Source of the DNA: Epinephelus fuscoguttatus
Taxonomy: Eukaryota > Chordata > Actinopteri > Perciformes > Serranidae
Assembly: GCF_011397635.1 (NCBI RefSeq)
Contig: NC_064770.1
Span: 35,984,598 to 36,048,597 of the forward strand
DNA: 64,000 nt
Direction: 5' to 3'
Positions 1-11,808 of the stretch are shown here, piece after piece; position 1 is the first letter of the stretch, and the number at the start of each line of letters is the position of its first letter. Below the pieces are notes generated by a model. It did no database searches, had not been told where the DNA came from, and saw only the letters and a list, made by a program, of their open reading frames with translations. Position numbers and translations under genes: made by a program.

Positions 1-147
1 CAAGAAAAAAATGTGTTCTTTTAAAGTCGTGGAAAAGTTTTTAAATTTTGTCCGTGAAAATGTGTGGTAGTCCTGCGGTTACTTTTAGTGTCTGAGAACA
101 TTATGTAAAGGATCCCTACAAAGAAAAACCTTTTTATTAAAGAGTAA

Positions 148-684
148 GATCCTTTTTGTTAAACCAGAAACAGCCCCAGAATCACCATCACCAAACCCAC
201 CAGACTCCATTTAAATTAACAGTAATTTAGGTGTGTGTAGAGGCAGCATATTTTCACATCCAACTGGGTGAATTAAGGGTTTATTTCAACCAAACCAGAG
301 TTGGTGATTGTTGGAACAGTGGGAAGATGGACCATGACAGTTTTTGTGAGTTTTATTTTGCTTCTGCTGACTTTGAATGAAGAGTGATTCACAATGGTAA
401 AATTAATGTTTATTTAAATGGAGTCTGGTGGGTGATTTCAGGGCTGTTTCTCATTAAACAAAAAGGGATCCTTTCCATAATGTTGTTAGGCACCTAGAAT
501 AACAATCATAGCCTGTCAGTGGCAAAACCAAACCCTGTTAGTGGACGTACAGTGCTCTGTTGCCTGCAGGGATTACACTGCAGCCTGTTTTGTGGCTGCT
601 GGCTGCGGTGCTTTCCCTCACTTAGAAACAAAAACATGGGTAAAAAGGGCCAGGTTGAGAGACACTAAAGTTACTCTTTGAGGT
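148..684. repeat. MITE remnant with long internal inverted repeat
   Basis: The segment at 148-220 is repeated in reverse complement at 409-471; both arms share the core CCAGACTCCATTTAAAT and a CAGCCC motif. The stretch 471-684 resembles 10670-10924 (same order of short motifs: CCATAATG, GTCAGTGGCA, ACATGGG, CAGGTTGA), so this looks like a partly preserved copy of the same TTAA-type MITE family found elsewhere in the window. No coding capacity is seen. The family name is unknown to me. Confidence 0.55.
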
Positions 685-1117
685 TGTGTCTATAACAGGA
701 TTTTAAAAACTGAGTCACAACACAACACCACACATTAATGGGCAGTGTATTTTTAATTGACACCTGGATTTGGCTATTAAAAGAAATCCAACTGTTAATG
801 AACCCTAACTCAACCCAGACATGACAAATCTGAAAACATTTACAAAGAATAATGATCAATAATGAACACCCAAGTTTATGAAACACGTCTTGACATCAGA
901 TCAGATTACCAGAGTCCGACAGATAACAAGCAAGACAGAAACAATACAAAAAGAGAGGGGAGAAGGCCTGTCAAACTGAGCAGTTTGTGAGAGACTTTAA
1001 ATGAAGGGTGACTTGAACTGGCAGTATGAGAAGGTCAGGATTGGCCGGCCCTCCCGGAGCTTCTCCCAGATGGCTGTCCCCTCAAAACAACGTCGTTTCT
1101 CGCTCACCTCTCGGAAC

Positions 1118-1225
1118 CTACTTGACCAGAGGCCTGGTTTTATCGTCGTCACCACACTGGTGGGCTTTGTACTTTTTAACCTCAGCCATATACTTTGACC
1201 AAGCATCGCTCTTGCCTGGCTCAGC
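1118..1225 (-). CDS. trir: trir coding exon 3 (terminal)
   Basis: Codes the last 35 residues and TAG (1118-1120). The acceptor is CTGCAG. It contains the highly conserved DAW-KYMAEVKKYKAHQC segment and the C-terminal RPLVK. The 3' UTR continues below 1118. An ATTAAA on the minus strand at 752-757 is one possible poly(A) signal but is not decisive. Confidence 0.94.
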   Translation of the reverse strand, partial: AEPGKSDAWSKYMAEVKKYKAHQCGDDDKTRPLVK

Positions 1226-2054
1226 CTGCAGGAGAGGAAGCACAAGGTGATGAGTCAGGGGTTCACAATTCAAACTCACTCCACATCACACCACAGCACA
1301 AACGCCACTTACTTCTGTGTCGTCTTTCTGCTTCTTCGCAACCACGCCGGTCTTTAGGAACACACCGCCTCTGCGCTTCCCCACCTGGGTTAGGGGATAG
1401 AAGACTGAAACCGTTATAGGAGCCCTTGCAGATGGACTGTCAATGAAGGAGACTACACCAGAGCAGAAGGTCTACATTTAGTCACTTGCCGCACCGCCAG
1501 CGAAACCATCATCATCAATGAGGAGCATCCCTAGTCTTCACTGGTCTACAAATATTACCACAATGTGTTCATAAAATACTGCAAGCACTGGCATGTGTGT
1601 GAAATACAGGCAATACTACTGATATATTTGCCATTATTTCAGGATGCAATAACTGCAGTAAGACTCAATGAGTGCACGGTGCTTCAATCTGTGTTGAGCT
1701 ACAGCTATCTCATCTTACAACTGCCAAACCCCTTACAAAGCTCGTCACTGGAGGGGGCTTCCTTTCCACTGGTGTCTGTCCTTGCTCGGTGGCTCTCGCC
1801 TCTCCACCTGTTTGCTGCGACTCCCTTTTCCTCTTCTCCTCCTCCATCTTCTTCTTGAACATCTCCATGAAGCTGCCGTCGTTGGCGAACACGTTGCCCC
1901 CGGGTGCCGCCGGTGCCGGGGCTTTGCTGGGTGCCGGTGCGGGGCTGCTGGAGGGGGACGCGGGGCTGCCGCAGCTGGAGTCGCTGCTGCTGCTGCTGCC
2001 ACCACCGCCACCGCCACTTGTCTGTGGTTTACTGTGTGAGCGCTTTGGATCCAT
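1118..2054 (-). CDS. trir: TRIR / C19orf43 homologue (telomerase RNA component interacting RNase), 3 coding exons
   Basis: Coding exons on the minus strand are 1737-2054, 1313-1384 and 1118-1225; they join in phase 0 to 165 codons plus TAG (human protein 176 aa). Residues about 1-50 are a low-complexity Ser/Gly/Pro/Ala tail. A conserved block follows (NVFANDGSFMEMFKKKMEEE, cf. human NLFANDGSFLELFKRKMEEE), then the SFVGKRRGG junction. The C-terminus, KYMAEVKKYKAHQCGDDDKT followed by RPLVK, is essentially identical to human TRIR from memory. The human protein has been reported as an exoribonuclease acting on telomerase RNA; I infer the same role here. The chosen ATG (2052-2054) has A at -3 and G at +4. 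An in-frame ATG 21 bases upstream (2073-2075) has a poor context and would add 7 residues. Confidence 0.95.
1313..1384 (-). CDS. trir: trir coding exon 2
   Basis: 72 bases, phase 0 to phase 0, coding VGKRRGG...KTGVVAKKQKDDTE (24 residues). A CCCAG acceptor precedes it and a GTAAGT donor follows. It matches the human VGKRRGGNK...KTGIVAKKQK segment, a basic putative nuclear-localisation stretch. Confidence 0.93.
1737..2054 (-). CDS. trir: trir coding exon 1
   Basis: Codes residues 1-106: the Ser/Gly/Pro-rich N-terminus and the FANDGSF...KKKMEEE block. The donor is GTAAGG directly after Ser-Phe, phase 0. The region is GC-rich, with trinucleotide-like Ser, Gly and Ala/Pro runs that explain long open frames on the opposite strand. 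Confidence 0.93.
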
Positions 2055-2495
2055 GTTGCTGGGTGTAATGTTCATAAACAGGTTCAGTCCAGCGGCTCAA
2101 AATGAATCAACACCTCCAACTCGCTGCAACACAAGCTGGACCCCACCCGTGGTTTAATACAAAAAGCTCCGGAGTAAATCCAGCTGTGCAGCTACACAGT
2201 CCAATCCAGATTAAACAAAACAAAGGAAACTGAAACAAAAAAAGGAAAACAGAGTCTTTACACTGCCAGCCGCCTAACGCATAACACTATACCCCGGACA
2301 AAAACAATAGCTGGTCCGACTGCTAACGTGGCTAACACTGCGGGCTAACGTCCGGTCTCCTGAGGCCTGTGCGGGCGGACAAACACGACTCAGCCCTCCA
2401 ATTCATATGGAAATGTGTCCAGATAAAACAATAGAGAATTGAAGTACGCAACAAAGTCCTAATATCCGCAGCAAACACTCAAAAGTTCACAGATT

Positions 2496-2546
2496 TTACC
2501 GAAGCTTTTCGCTAACTTTCGCCATCTACCGCTCGCTGTCGGCCAT
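2496..2546 (-). promoter_or_regulatory. trir: Candidate upstream ORFs in the trir leader
   Basis: On the minus strand, ATG at 2544-2546 opens a 6-codon frame (MADSER, stop at 2526-2528) with A at -3 and G at +4. A second ATG at 2523-2525 opens a 9-codon frame ending at 2496. They matter only if transcription starts above 2546; the AACATGGCCGAC context could instead be a YY1-like initiator-proximal site. Confidence 0.35.
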
Positions 2547-2562
2547 GTTTAATGTCTCGTGA

Positions 2563-2612
2563 TGACGTCACGGCACGGCTCCGGCGGCTCTCTCTGCCGT
2601 GCCGGAAGCGGA
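2563..2612. promoter_or_regulatory. trir: trir promoter elements: CRE palindrome and ETS-type site
   Basis: A perfect TGACGTCA (CREB/ATF site) lies at 2563-2570 and a CCGGAAGCGGAA (ETS-like) at about 2602-2613, just upstream of the trir leader in GC-rich, TATA-less sequence. The combination is typical of housekeeping promoters. A second TGACGTCA lies at 2785-2792. Confidence 0.55.
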
Positions 2613-2613
2613 A

Positions 2614-2614
2614 C

Positions 2615-2649
<35 letters not shown>

Positions 2650-2652
2650 TTT
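2614..2652. repeat. (TTTA)n microsatellite
   Basis: About nine uninterrupted ATTT/TTTA units lie directly upstream of the trir promoter sites. Confidence 0.9.
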
Positions 2653-2784
2653 GAGACAATGTCAATACAATTTACATAGAACACACAAAAGACAGACGAA
2701 AAACATCCACAGCAGCACAAAGCCCGGGATTACAAGCGGAAGAGGAGGAAGATGAACAAGGAAGCACCACCTTCAGTCCTGGAC

Positions 2785-2792
2785 TGACGTCA
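2785..2792. promoter_or_regulatory. Second CRE palindrome upstream of trir
   Basis: Perfect TGACGTCA about 215 bp above the first CRE, on the far side of the TTTA microsatellite. Whether it serves trir or is fortuitous cannot be told from sequence. Confidence 0.35.
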
Positions 2793-3229
2793 CAAAGGTT
2801 GCATCAGTTCAGTCCTCGTCGCTTTGGAGTTCTTTGAATATTTAATCAAAATGTTCACTGAGTTCATGATTGCATACAAGAAAGACCAGTTTAGAACCAC
2901 TGAATTTGTATGGATGTGGTATTGTGTGGCAGGTACAAATAAAAGATTTATTATGCATCATTTCTCCACATTTTCTGTCGTTAACTATCCAAACACTGCA
3001 ATGAAATATGTTTGGATGAACATTAAAAGGTCTGAACCAAAAAGTCTCTGTTTGATATATTTTTCTCCTCATTGTGACTTTCAAAAGTTTGAGTCAACAG
3101 ATGTTGTGTGACATTCTGAAAAAAACACAACACTGTATTCCTTATACTACTGATAACATACTCTTTTTTATGTAGCCCAATAAAACATGAAATAATATGA
3201 TTTTTTTTTATCACATTTTCACTTTTTTT

Positions 3230-6200
3230 TTCATGATTTCGGAGGACATGCGATACTATGACATTTTTATCATGATTTCGAACAACATACTATACTGTGA
3301 CATTTTTATCATGATTTCGAACGACATGCTATACTACGACATTTTTATCATGATTTCGAACAACATACTATACTATGACATTATTTCATGATTTCGAACG
3401 ACATGCTATACTACGACATTTTTAGCATGATTTCGAACGACATACTATACTATGACATTATTTCATGATTTCGAACGACATGCTATACTACAACATTTTT
3501 ATCATGATTTCGAACGACATACTATACTATGACATTTTTATCATGATTTCGAACGACATACTATACTACAACATTTTTATCATGATTTCGAACGACATAC
3601 TATACTATGACGTTATTTCATGATTTCGAATGACATACTATACTATCACATTTTTTTCATGATTTCGAACGACATACTATACTATGACGTTATTTCATGA
3701 TTTCGAACGGCATACTATACTATGACATTTTTTTCATGATTTCGAACGACATACTATACTATGACGTTATTTCATGATTTCGAACGGCATACTATACTAT
3801 GACATTTTTTTCATGATTTCGAACAACATACTATACTATGACATTTTTTTCATGATTTCGAACGACATACTATACTATGACATTTTTATCATGATTTCGA
3901 ACGACATACTATACTATGACATTATTTCATGATTTCGAATGACATACTATACTATGACATTTTTATCATGATTTCGAACGACATACTATACTATGACGTT
4001 ATTTCATGATTTCGAACGGCATACTATACTATGACATTTTTTTCATGATTTCGAACGACATACTATACTATGATGTTATTTCATGATTTCGAACGGCATA
4101 CTATACTATGACATTTTTTTCATGATTTCGAACGACATACTATACTATGACATTTTTTTCATGATTTCGAATGACATACTATACTATGACATTTTTATCA
4201 TGATTTCGAACGACATACTATACTATGACATTTTTATCATGATTTCGAATGACATACTATACTATGACATTTTTTTCATGATTTCGAATGACATACTATA
4301 CTATGACATTTTTTTCATGATTTCGAACGACATGCTATACTACGACATTTTTATCATGATTTCGAACGACATACTATACTATGACATTTTTTTCATGATT
4401 TCGAATGACATACTATACTATGACATTTTTTTCATGATTTCGAACGACATGCTATACTACGACATTTTTATAATGATTTGAGCGGCATACTATACTATGA
4501 CATTTTTTTCATGATTTCGAACGGCATACTATACTATGACATTTTTTTCATGATTTCGAACGACATACTATACTATGACGTTATTTCATGATTTCGAACG
4601 GCATACTATACTATGACATTTTTTTCATGATTTCGAACGACATACTATACTATGATGTTATTTCATGATTTCGAACGGCATACTATACTATGACATTTTT
4701 TTCATGATTTCGAACAACATACTATACTATGACATTTTTTTCATGATTTCGAACGACATACTATACTATGACATTTTTATCATGATTTCGAACGACATAC
4801 TATACGATGACATTATTTCATGATTTCGAATGACATACTATACTATGACATTTTTATCATGATTTCGAACGACATACTATACTATGACGTTATTTCATGA
4901 TTTCAAACGGCATACTATACTATGACATTTTTTTCATGATTTCGGACGACATACTATACTATGATGTTATTTCATGATTTCGAACGGCATACTATACTAT
5001 GACATTTTTTTCATGATTTCGAACGACATACTATACTATGACATTTTTTTCATGATTTCGAATGACATACTATACTATGACATTTTTATCATGATTTCGA
5101 ACGACATACTATACTATGACGTTATTTCATGATTTCGAACGGCATACTATACTATGATGTTATTTCATGATTTCAAACGACATGCTATACTACGACATTT
5201 TTATCATGATTTCGAACGACATACTATACTATGACATTTTTATCATGATTTCGAATGACATACTATACTATGACATTTTTTTCATGATTTCGAACGACAT
5301 ACTATACTATGACGTTATTTCATGATTTCGAACGGCATACTATACTATGACATTTTTTTCATGATTTCGAACGACATACTATACTATGATGTTATTTCAT
5401 GATTTCGAACGACATACTATACTATGACATTTTTTTCATGATTTCGAACAACATACTATACTATGACATTTTTTTCATGATTTCGAACGACATACTATAC
5501 TATGACATTTTTATCATGATTTCGAATGACATACTATACGATGACATTATTTCATGATTTCGAATGACATACTATACTATGACATTTTTATCATGATTTC
5601 GAACGACATACTATACTATGACGTTATTTCATGATTTCAAACGGCATACTATACTATGACATTTTTTTCATGATTTCGAACGACATACTATACTATACTA
5701 TGATGTTATTTCATGATTTCGAACGGCATACTATACTATGACATTTTTTTCATGATTTCGAACGACATACTATACTATGACATTTTTTTCATGATTTCGA
5801 ATGACATACTATACTATGACATTTTTATCATGATTTCGAACGACATACTATACTATGACGTTATTTCATGATTTCGAATGACATACTATACTATCACATT
5901 TTTTTCATGATTTCGAACGACATACTATACTATGATGTTATTTCATGATTTCGAACGGCATACTATACTATGATGTTATTTCATGATTTCGAACGGCATA
6001 CTATACTATGACATTTTTTTCATGATTTCGAACAACATACTATACTATGACATTTTTTTCATGATTTCGAATGACATACTATACTATGACATTTTTATCA
6101 TGATTTCGAACGACATACTATACTATGACGTTATTTCATGATTTCGAACGACATACTATACTATGATGTTATTTCATGATTTCGAACGGCATACTATACT

Positions 6201-7205
6201 ATGACATTTTTTTCATGATTTCGAACGACATACTATACTATGATGTTATTTCATGATTTCGAACGACATACTATACTATGATGTTATTTCATGATTTCGA
6301 ACAACATACTATACTATGACATTTTTTTCATGATTTCGAACAACATACTATACTATGACATTTTTTTCATGATTTCGAACGACATACTATACTATGACAC
6401 TTTTATCATGATTTCGGACGACATACTATACTATGACATTATTTCATGATTTCGGACGACATACCATACTATGACTTTTTTTTTTTCATTATTTCGAACG
6501 ACATACTATACTATGACTTTTTTTTTTCATTATTTCGAATGACATACTATACTATGACGTTATTTCATGATTTCGGACGACATACTATACTATGACGTTA
6601 TTTCATGATTTCGACCGACATACTGTACTATGACGTTATTTCATGATTTCGGACGACATACTGTACTATGACGTTATTTCATGATTTCGGACGACATATT
6701 GTACTATGACGTTATTTCATGATTTGGACAACATAGTATACTATGACGTTATTTCATAATTTTGAACGACATGCTATACTATGACGTTATTTCATAATTT
6801 TTAACGACATACTATACTATGACTTTTTGTCATGATTGTGGACGACATACTATACTATAACGTTTTTTCATGATTTTTAACGACATGCTATGCTATGACT
6901 TTTTTGTCATGATTTTGGAGGACATGCTATACTATGACATTTTTTCATGATTTTTAACGACAAACTATACTATGACGTTATTTCATAATTTTGAACGACA
7001 TACTATACTATGACATTTTTTCAGGATTTTTGACAACATACTATACTATGACTTTTTGTCATGATTGTGGACGACATACTATACTATGACGTTATTTCAT
7101 GATGTTGGACAACATGCTATACTATGCCCTTTTTACATGATTTTTAACGACATACTATACTGTGACTTTTTTGTCATGATTTTGGATGACATGCTACACT
7201 ATAAT
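3230..7205. repeat. Satellite array, 38-39 bp monomer, about 100 copies, with higher-order structure
   Basis: Head-to-tail copies of a monomer beginning CATGATTTCGAACGACATAC and continuing through TATACTATGACATT. Units are 39 bp when they end in CATTTTTTT or CATTTTTAT and 38 bp when they end in CGTTATTT or GATGTTATTT. Copies are nearly identical from 3.3 to 6.4 kb and diverge towards 7.2 kb (ATTTTTAACGAC, ATTTTGGAGGAC). A run of at least 11 variant monomers in the same order recurs from 3821, 4712 and 5446, giving higher-order periods of 891 and 734 bp. No coding function is credible. Confidence 0.97.
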
Positions 7206-7254
7206 TTTTTTTCCCTTTAAATCACATACGTTAACTTATATTTTTCATTATGAT

Positions 7255-7745
7255 TTTTTTGTGTCAAGCACAAACTGGAGAGGGACCCACAAAGCAGACT
7301 CACAGACTCAGATAAAAGTGTAAGGTCTTTAATCAGGCACAAGAGTAATCAGTTACACAGGCAACAGTATCCAGACCAACAGGCATCATGGTGGTCAAAG
7401 GTGAAGAAAGTCTGGCAACAAAGGAGGGGAAGACAGGGACCTAAATACTCTTAAGACAGGGGAGGCAATGAGACATAGGTGAAACACAATGAGACACATT
7501 AGGACACAGGTGAGACACACTGAGACACTAAGAGGGCGGGGGCATTCATTCATTTTCCGTAAATTCTGTTGAGGGTCGCGGGGGGGCTGGAGCCTATCCC
7601 AGCTGACACAGAGACAGATAACCACCACTCACACTCACACTTACAATTAAGTGTCACCAGTTAATTTGCACTGGGACCTGGGAACCACTGGGAGAACATG
7701 CAGACTCCACACAGAAGGGATCCCCCTTGTTCTTACATTTTTTAA
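7255..7745. mobile_element. Interspersed repeat insertion inside the decaying satellite edge
   Basis: Unrelated to the satellite, it separates the main array from relic monomers beyond 7750. The part from about 7540 to 7735 contains GGGTCGCGGGGGGGCTGGAG, CCTATCCCAGCTGACA and GAGAACATGCAGACTCCACA, a combination familiar from abundant teleost LINE-tail repeats. I cannot fix the family or the exact ends. The part at 7270-7540 is a different repeat-like segment rich in GAGACACA(T/C). Confidence 0.55.
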
Positions 7746-7749
7746 CCTT

Positions 7750-8110
7750 TTAACCAGTTTTTTTTATGACATACAGTACTATTTTTTGAGTTTCTTTAAT
7801 GAGACTTTTAAAATCACATACTATACTATATATTTTGTGACATATACTATTTTTTTAATGACATACTTAGTATAATTTAGTCATTTAATCTCAATCTTAA
7901 ATGTTTTTTTAGTTTCTTTAATGACATTTTTTAAAATCACACACACTATACTATGACTTTTTTTTAAAAACATACCTTAGCATGTTTATCATTTATACCG
8001 TGACTTTTTTTCATTACAGAAGATAGAAGATTTTTTTTTTTATACATTTTTTTATGACATACAATACTATGCTTCTTTATCACATGCTATACTATGATTT
8101 TCTTTGACTT
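7750..8110. repeat. Degenerate satellite relics
   Basis: Scattered CATACTATACTAT-like and GACATAC(A/T)GTACTAT words between T-rich spacers continue the monomer pattern of the main array after the insertion, showing that the array once reached about 8.1 kb. Confidence 0.6.
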
Positions 8111-9654
8111 TTGAAAATTATTATATTAAATAGGCCTGTTGTGACATTCTGTAATCTCAATTATAGATTGAAATTTCTACAGAATAGTACGACATTTTTT
8201 TCATTAATTACAATTCAGTTTGATACTTGTACCGTGGTTATTCCCCAGGTTGAATGACAAACATGTTGCACCATCACAACAGAAAACATTTAACCTTTTC
8301 TCTTTCACTGTATGATAAATCAGTATCAGCTGTTATCTACCACATTTGACCCGTTCCCTTCAGAGTTAATAGCCTCCAATTTACTGAACTCATTTCAGCT
8401 ACATTTGAAGTTTAGGATACACTGAGAACACAGTTTACACAATGTGTCAAATTAAAAGCAATTAAACAGTTCAGTACTGTTTTTATCCATCATGTAAACC
8501 AGGATTTTGTTTACTGATTAATTGTTGGTGAGACACATTTAGGTACGCTGGTTATCAAGTGTTTGAGCCGTGCCTGTAGAGAGTGGTGTGATAGATGAAC
8601 AATGCTCTCACATTTCACTCAAACTGTTCAGGCCGTCGCACAAAGGACGTGAGAAGTGTGACTCACCAGTTTGGCCTTTAGATCATGACATAATTAAAGT
8701 GTAACCACAGGATGGACCAAGGTGATAAAACCTGGGTCAGTCTTCTTTCTCAGATCCTTCTGGAGATGTTTGTAAATGTCTCAGTTGGTTCTTCTTCTTT
8801 AAATGTGTTTGCAAAGAAAACACCAGACAACCATTTCTTATCTTACCATCCTGTTTATTTGTAGTGCAAAGTAGAGCGGACAGAGCTACACATCTTGCCT
8901 CAGATCCCTGTGTGACGTACGCTATGCTATAACCTACTAGACCATTACATGATACAAACAACCTAAAAGTTGAACCCTTCAAGCCATGCAAATGTGCAGC
9001 AGAGATAGTGACGTAACACCATAAATATAAACTCAAACAATGAAACATGAGTAAAAATAAAAATGTGAACACAACAGCAGGTTCTGGTCTGAGTGGTCCA
9101 TAGCACAAACATTTACAGGAACTAAGAACAAGTCGTCAAAACAGCAGCTCTAATATGGGACAGACTAAAATAACATCTGTTGAAGGGAAAAATAAACCAG
9201 TAGTGAAAGAAGGCAGAAGTAGTGTTGATGAATGTGCCATCTATTAGAGGCTTAACCTTCAAACCGCCTCCGACTTCCTGTCAGCAGACAGCTAAAGGAT
9301 TCCAGCTTATTGATGAGCACGTTTCCTTCCAGTTCGGTCAAACTGTAAATGAGGTGTAGCAGCGGTAAACAGCCATTAGCTGAGTCATTGTCCTTATTAG
9401 TGTTTTCATCATAATGGACTCACATTTTGTGTTTCCGTTTTTCCAGTCTTTGTGATAAACTAGGAGGCGTTTAAAAGCCTAAAGTCACATCAGTTTAAAG
9501 TGGTGAGTGCAATTAGGTCCAGCCCACAACCAACACCCTGTTTTAATCTTTGGGAAGAGAATGAAAAAAAAAAAATCATATTAAGGGAGCATTATTAAGG
9601 AAAATCAGATGCAGGTGTCAGGTTATCAGCAGCAATGTTAAGATACGAATTGTT
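8111..9654. other. Intergenic stretch, no gene recognised
   Basis: Mixed-composition sequence between the satellite and the next MITE. Open frames here (for example 8737-9108 minus) have no recognisable domain, no credible splice partners and low-complexity hydrophobic content. It lies beyond the hook2 stop and could contain part of a long hook2 3' UTR, but I see no support for that. Confidence 0.4.
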
Positions 9655-10924
9655 CAAAGGAGAACTTTGTTATTTTTCAGCCTGGAGTCTTTTTTCCTGT
9701 GTTTTTGTGTCTGAGTGACTCATGGGAGAAACAATGTTTGAAATAGGTCCAGTACTGACAGAGAGTGCTGCAGCTAGTGGTGGCGGAACAATGTAATCAC
9801 TCGAGGGAGGTGCGTCCTGTAAAAGTGTTTGTTTTCGCCCCTGACAGGCTCACATCGTTATTAAGTGTCTCACAACCTTACAGAAAGGATCCTGACGAAA
9901 ACTGAAACGTTCGTAATGGAGTCTTTTCTTTTCAGCTAAATCTTTAAGAGTAAGAAATGCTTTCTGTACTCATGCCACGTTTTGTTGCGCTCAAATGAAT
10001 TGTTTTCAATGAGGACATGCGGCGGCGGCGCTCTAGCGTTTGAGCGACCTGAGCGTTTCAGTGTTTCTTACTCTTATCTTAAAGATTCTCATGTGTTCCT
10101 GAGCGCCTGTTTTTCAAGGCACGAGGGCTGCAATCCAAGAAAAATGAAGTTCAACTTTTGGAACGCAGCGCTCACTGCATGTGAGACAAGGAACAACCAA
10201 TCGCAGCCAAAAGATATCTTTCCCTTCTTCCAAAAATCTTAGTCCGTAATTAAGTTGATCATTTTGGTGCAGGACTGCCAGAACTTAACATCTGCCCAAC
10301 AAACGATATGCCTACACACAAACAGCATTTCAAACAGCAGGATTTCATGTTAACAGGCTACGATACAGTACTTGTTAAGGTTGCTTAGCAACCTCAGACA
10401 CAACCTGCCACCGCACTCTTGAAAGCTGGCACAGAAAAGGCACAAAAGTAGCACCCAGTGCTCGACCTCGCGTTTTCCAGGCGGGTAAAGACGCGGCATG
10501 TGTGCGGCCTCTAACACAACAAACTCTTCCCAGCACTGGTCTCTCCAACTCATCATTCCATTGTTTTCTTTCAACAACACGTCACCTCTCGTGAGTTTTT
10601 AGGACGAGACTTCTCGTTAGCAAGACTTGTACACAAATCAGATTTGAACAAACTTTTCATTTCTCTTCAGGGTCCTTTCCATAATGCTGTCAGACACTCA
10701 CAGTAACAATCTGAGCCCGTCAGTGGCACAAACAGACATTTTAAATGGCTGTAAAGTGACGAGGCACACCTGCCCTGAGTGGTTATACTGGAGCCTGTCC
10801 ACTGCTGCTGGCTGCTCTCTTGCGATACTAAACAAGTTTCAAAAATCACTGTTCCCATCAGTTACTTAGACCCCAAAACATGGGAAAAGTATCCAGGTTG
10901 AAAAATACCGCAGTTCCTCTTTAA
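9655..10924. mobile_element. Composite TTAA-type MITE with internal foldback
   Basis: The left end (AAAGGAGAACTTTG then TTTTTCAGCCTGGA) and right end (CCAGGTTGAAAAATA then GTTCCTCTTTAA) are imperfect inverted repeats, the same termini as the complete 20930-21341 copy. Inside, 9941-9957 is repeated inverted at about 10064-10085 (AGTAAGAAA / TTTCTTACT), suggesting a second element nested within. No coding sequence is recognised. Confidence 0.5.
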
Positions 10925-11543
10925 GTAAAACCTTCGTGTACCGAATGAGACGAGGAGACGGGGGCTGACACTGCAAATACTTCAGACTTCAGTCTCATCC
11001 ATCGAGGGAGTATTTTTAGTTTTCAGTGAGGCACTAAACACCCCGACCTTCCAGGAAAGTGCTTTGGTGTTTCAAATGATTCTTATCATGAAAATTAAGC
11101 TTAGAGAAACTGATTCAAGTGAATACGATAGGTGAAAAAGACTAAAGCCACTAACACACCCTCACAGTCTTTACATCGCTTTGAGCTCCTTCTAATTAAA
11201 ACATAAAAGCTCAAACTCAGAACACATGGTCAAGACGACAAAAATAAAAGCTATGAGAAAATCCAAAACAAACAAAACCAAGAAGATGTGCTGACGGCTG
11301 AGTGTTCAGTCTAAAGCCTGGGTGGCTTCATCTCTTCTTTAGCACTTACAGCAGTAAATGTAAAACCCCTACTATACTAACTCCTCTCTGACTACACATG
11401 TGAACTGTAAATCACATTAAATCCTACCGTATAACATAAAAGACAAAAAAAAAAAAAGGTTTAAAACATACCTTAAAGAAACAGGATCGAGTCTGTGAGG
11501 CTACAGAGGAAATAAAAGTCACCTTAAAAGGTGAGACAGCCTC

Positions 11544-11808
11544 TTTAATGACTCCCTCTACTCTGGTCTTCTGTTTCTGTGAGTTCACTCTGATTCTAAC
11601 AGCAGAGTTAAAAAAGTCTCCTCCAGGGCTCCGCTGGGAAAATAAACATTTTCATACCATTAAGAGCCAGCAGGGGGCAGCAGCAGCATGACGAATACTC
11701 TGAGGTGCGGTGATCCAGTGAAGGCTTTAAGGCAAAGGTACAGGTGACTGTGGATCACCTCGTCTTCTCTAGGCTTCTATCCAGCGTGTTGTCTCCTGTC
11801 TGGACGTT
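11544..11808 (-). other. hook2: hook2 3' UTR, proximal part
   Basis: Sequence directly after the hook2 stop. A minus-strand ATTAAA at 11544-11549 is the first reasonable poly(A) signal; a longer UTR cannot be excluded. Confidence 0.35.

Noticed and set aside
2073..2075. Upstream in-frame ATG as the trir start
   Set aside because: T at -3 gives it a poor initiation context compared with the ATG at 2052-2054 (A at -3, G at +4); it cannot be fully excluded.
1672..2157. Plus-strand 161-codon ORF over trir
   Set aside because: Shadow of the GC-rich low-complexity trir exon 1; the minus strand carries the conserved protein.
3197..4481. Long open frames of MISNDILYYDIF-type repeats as a repetitive protein
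   Set aside because: They are produced by 39-bp satellite units read in phase; neighbouring 38-bp units break the frame, and there is no promoter, splice or homology support.
3230..7205. CRISPR-like array
   Set aside because: Units are contiguous with no unique spacers, there are no cas genes, and the context is a vertebrate genome; it is a tandem satellite.
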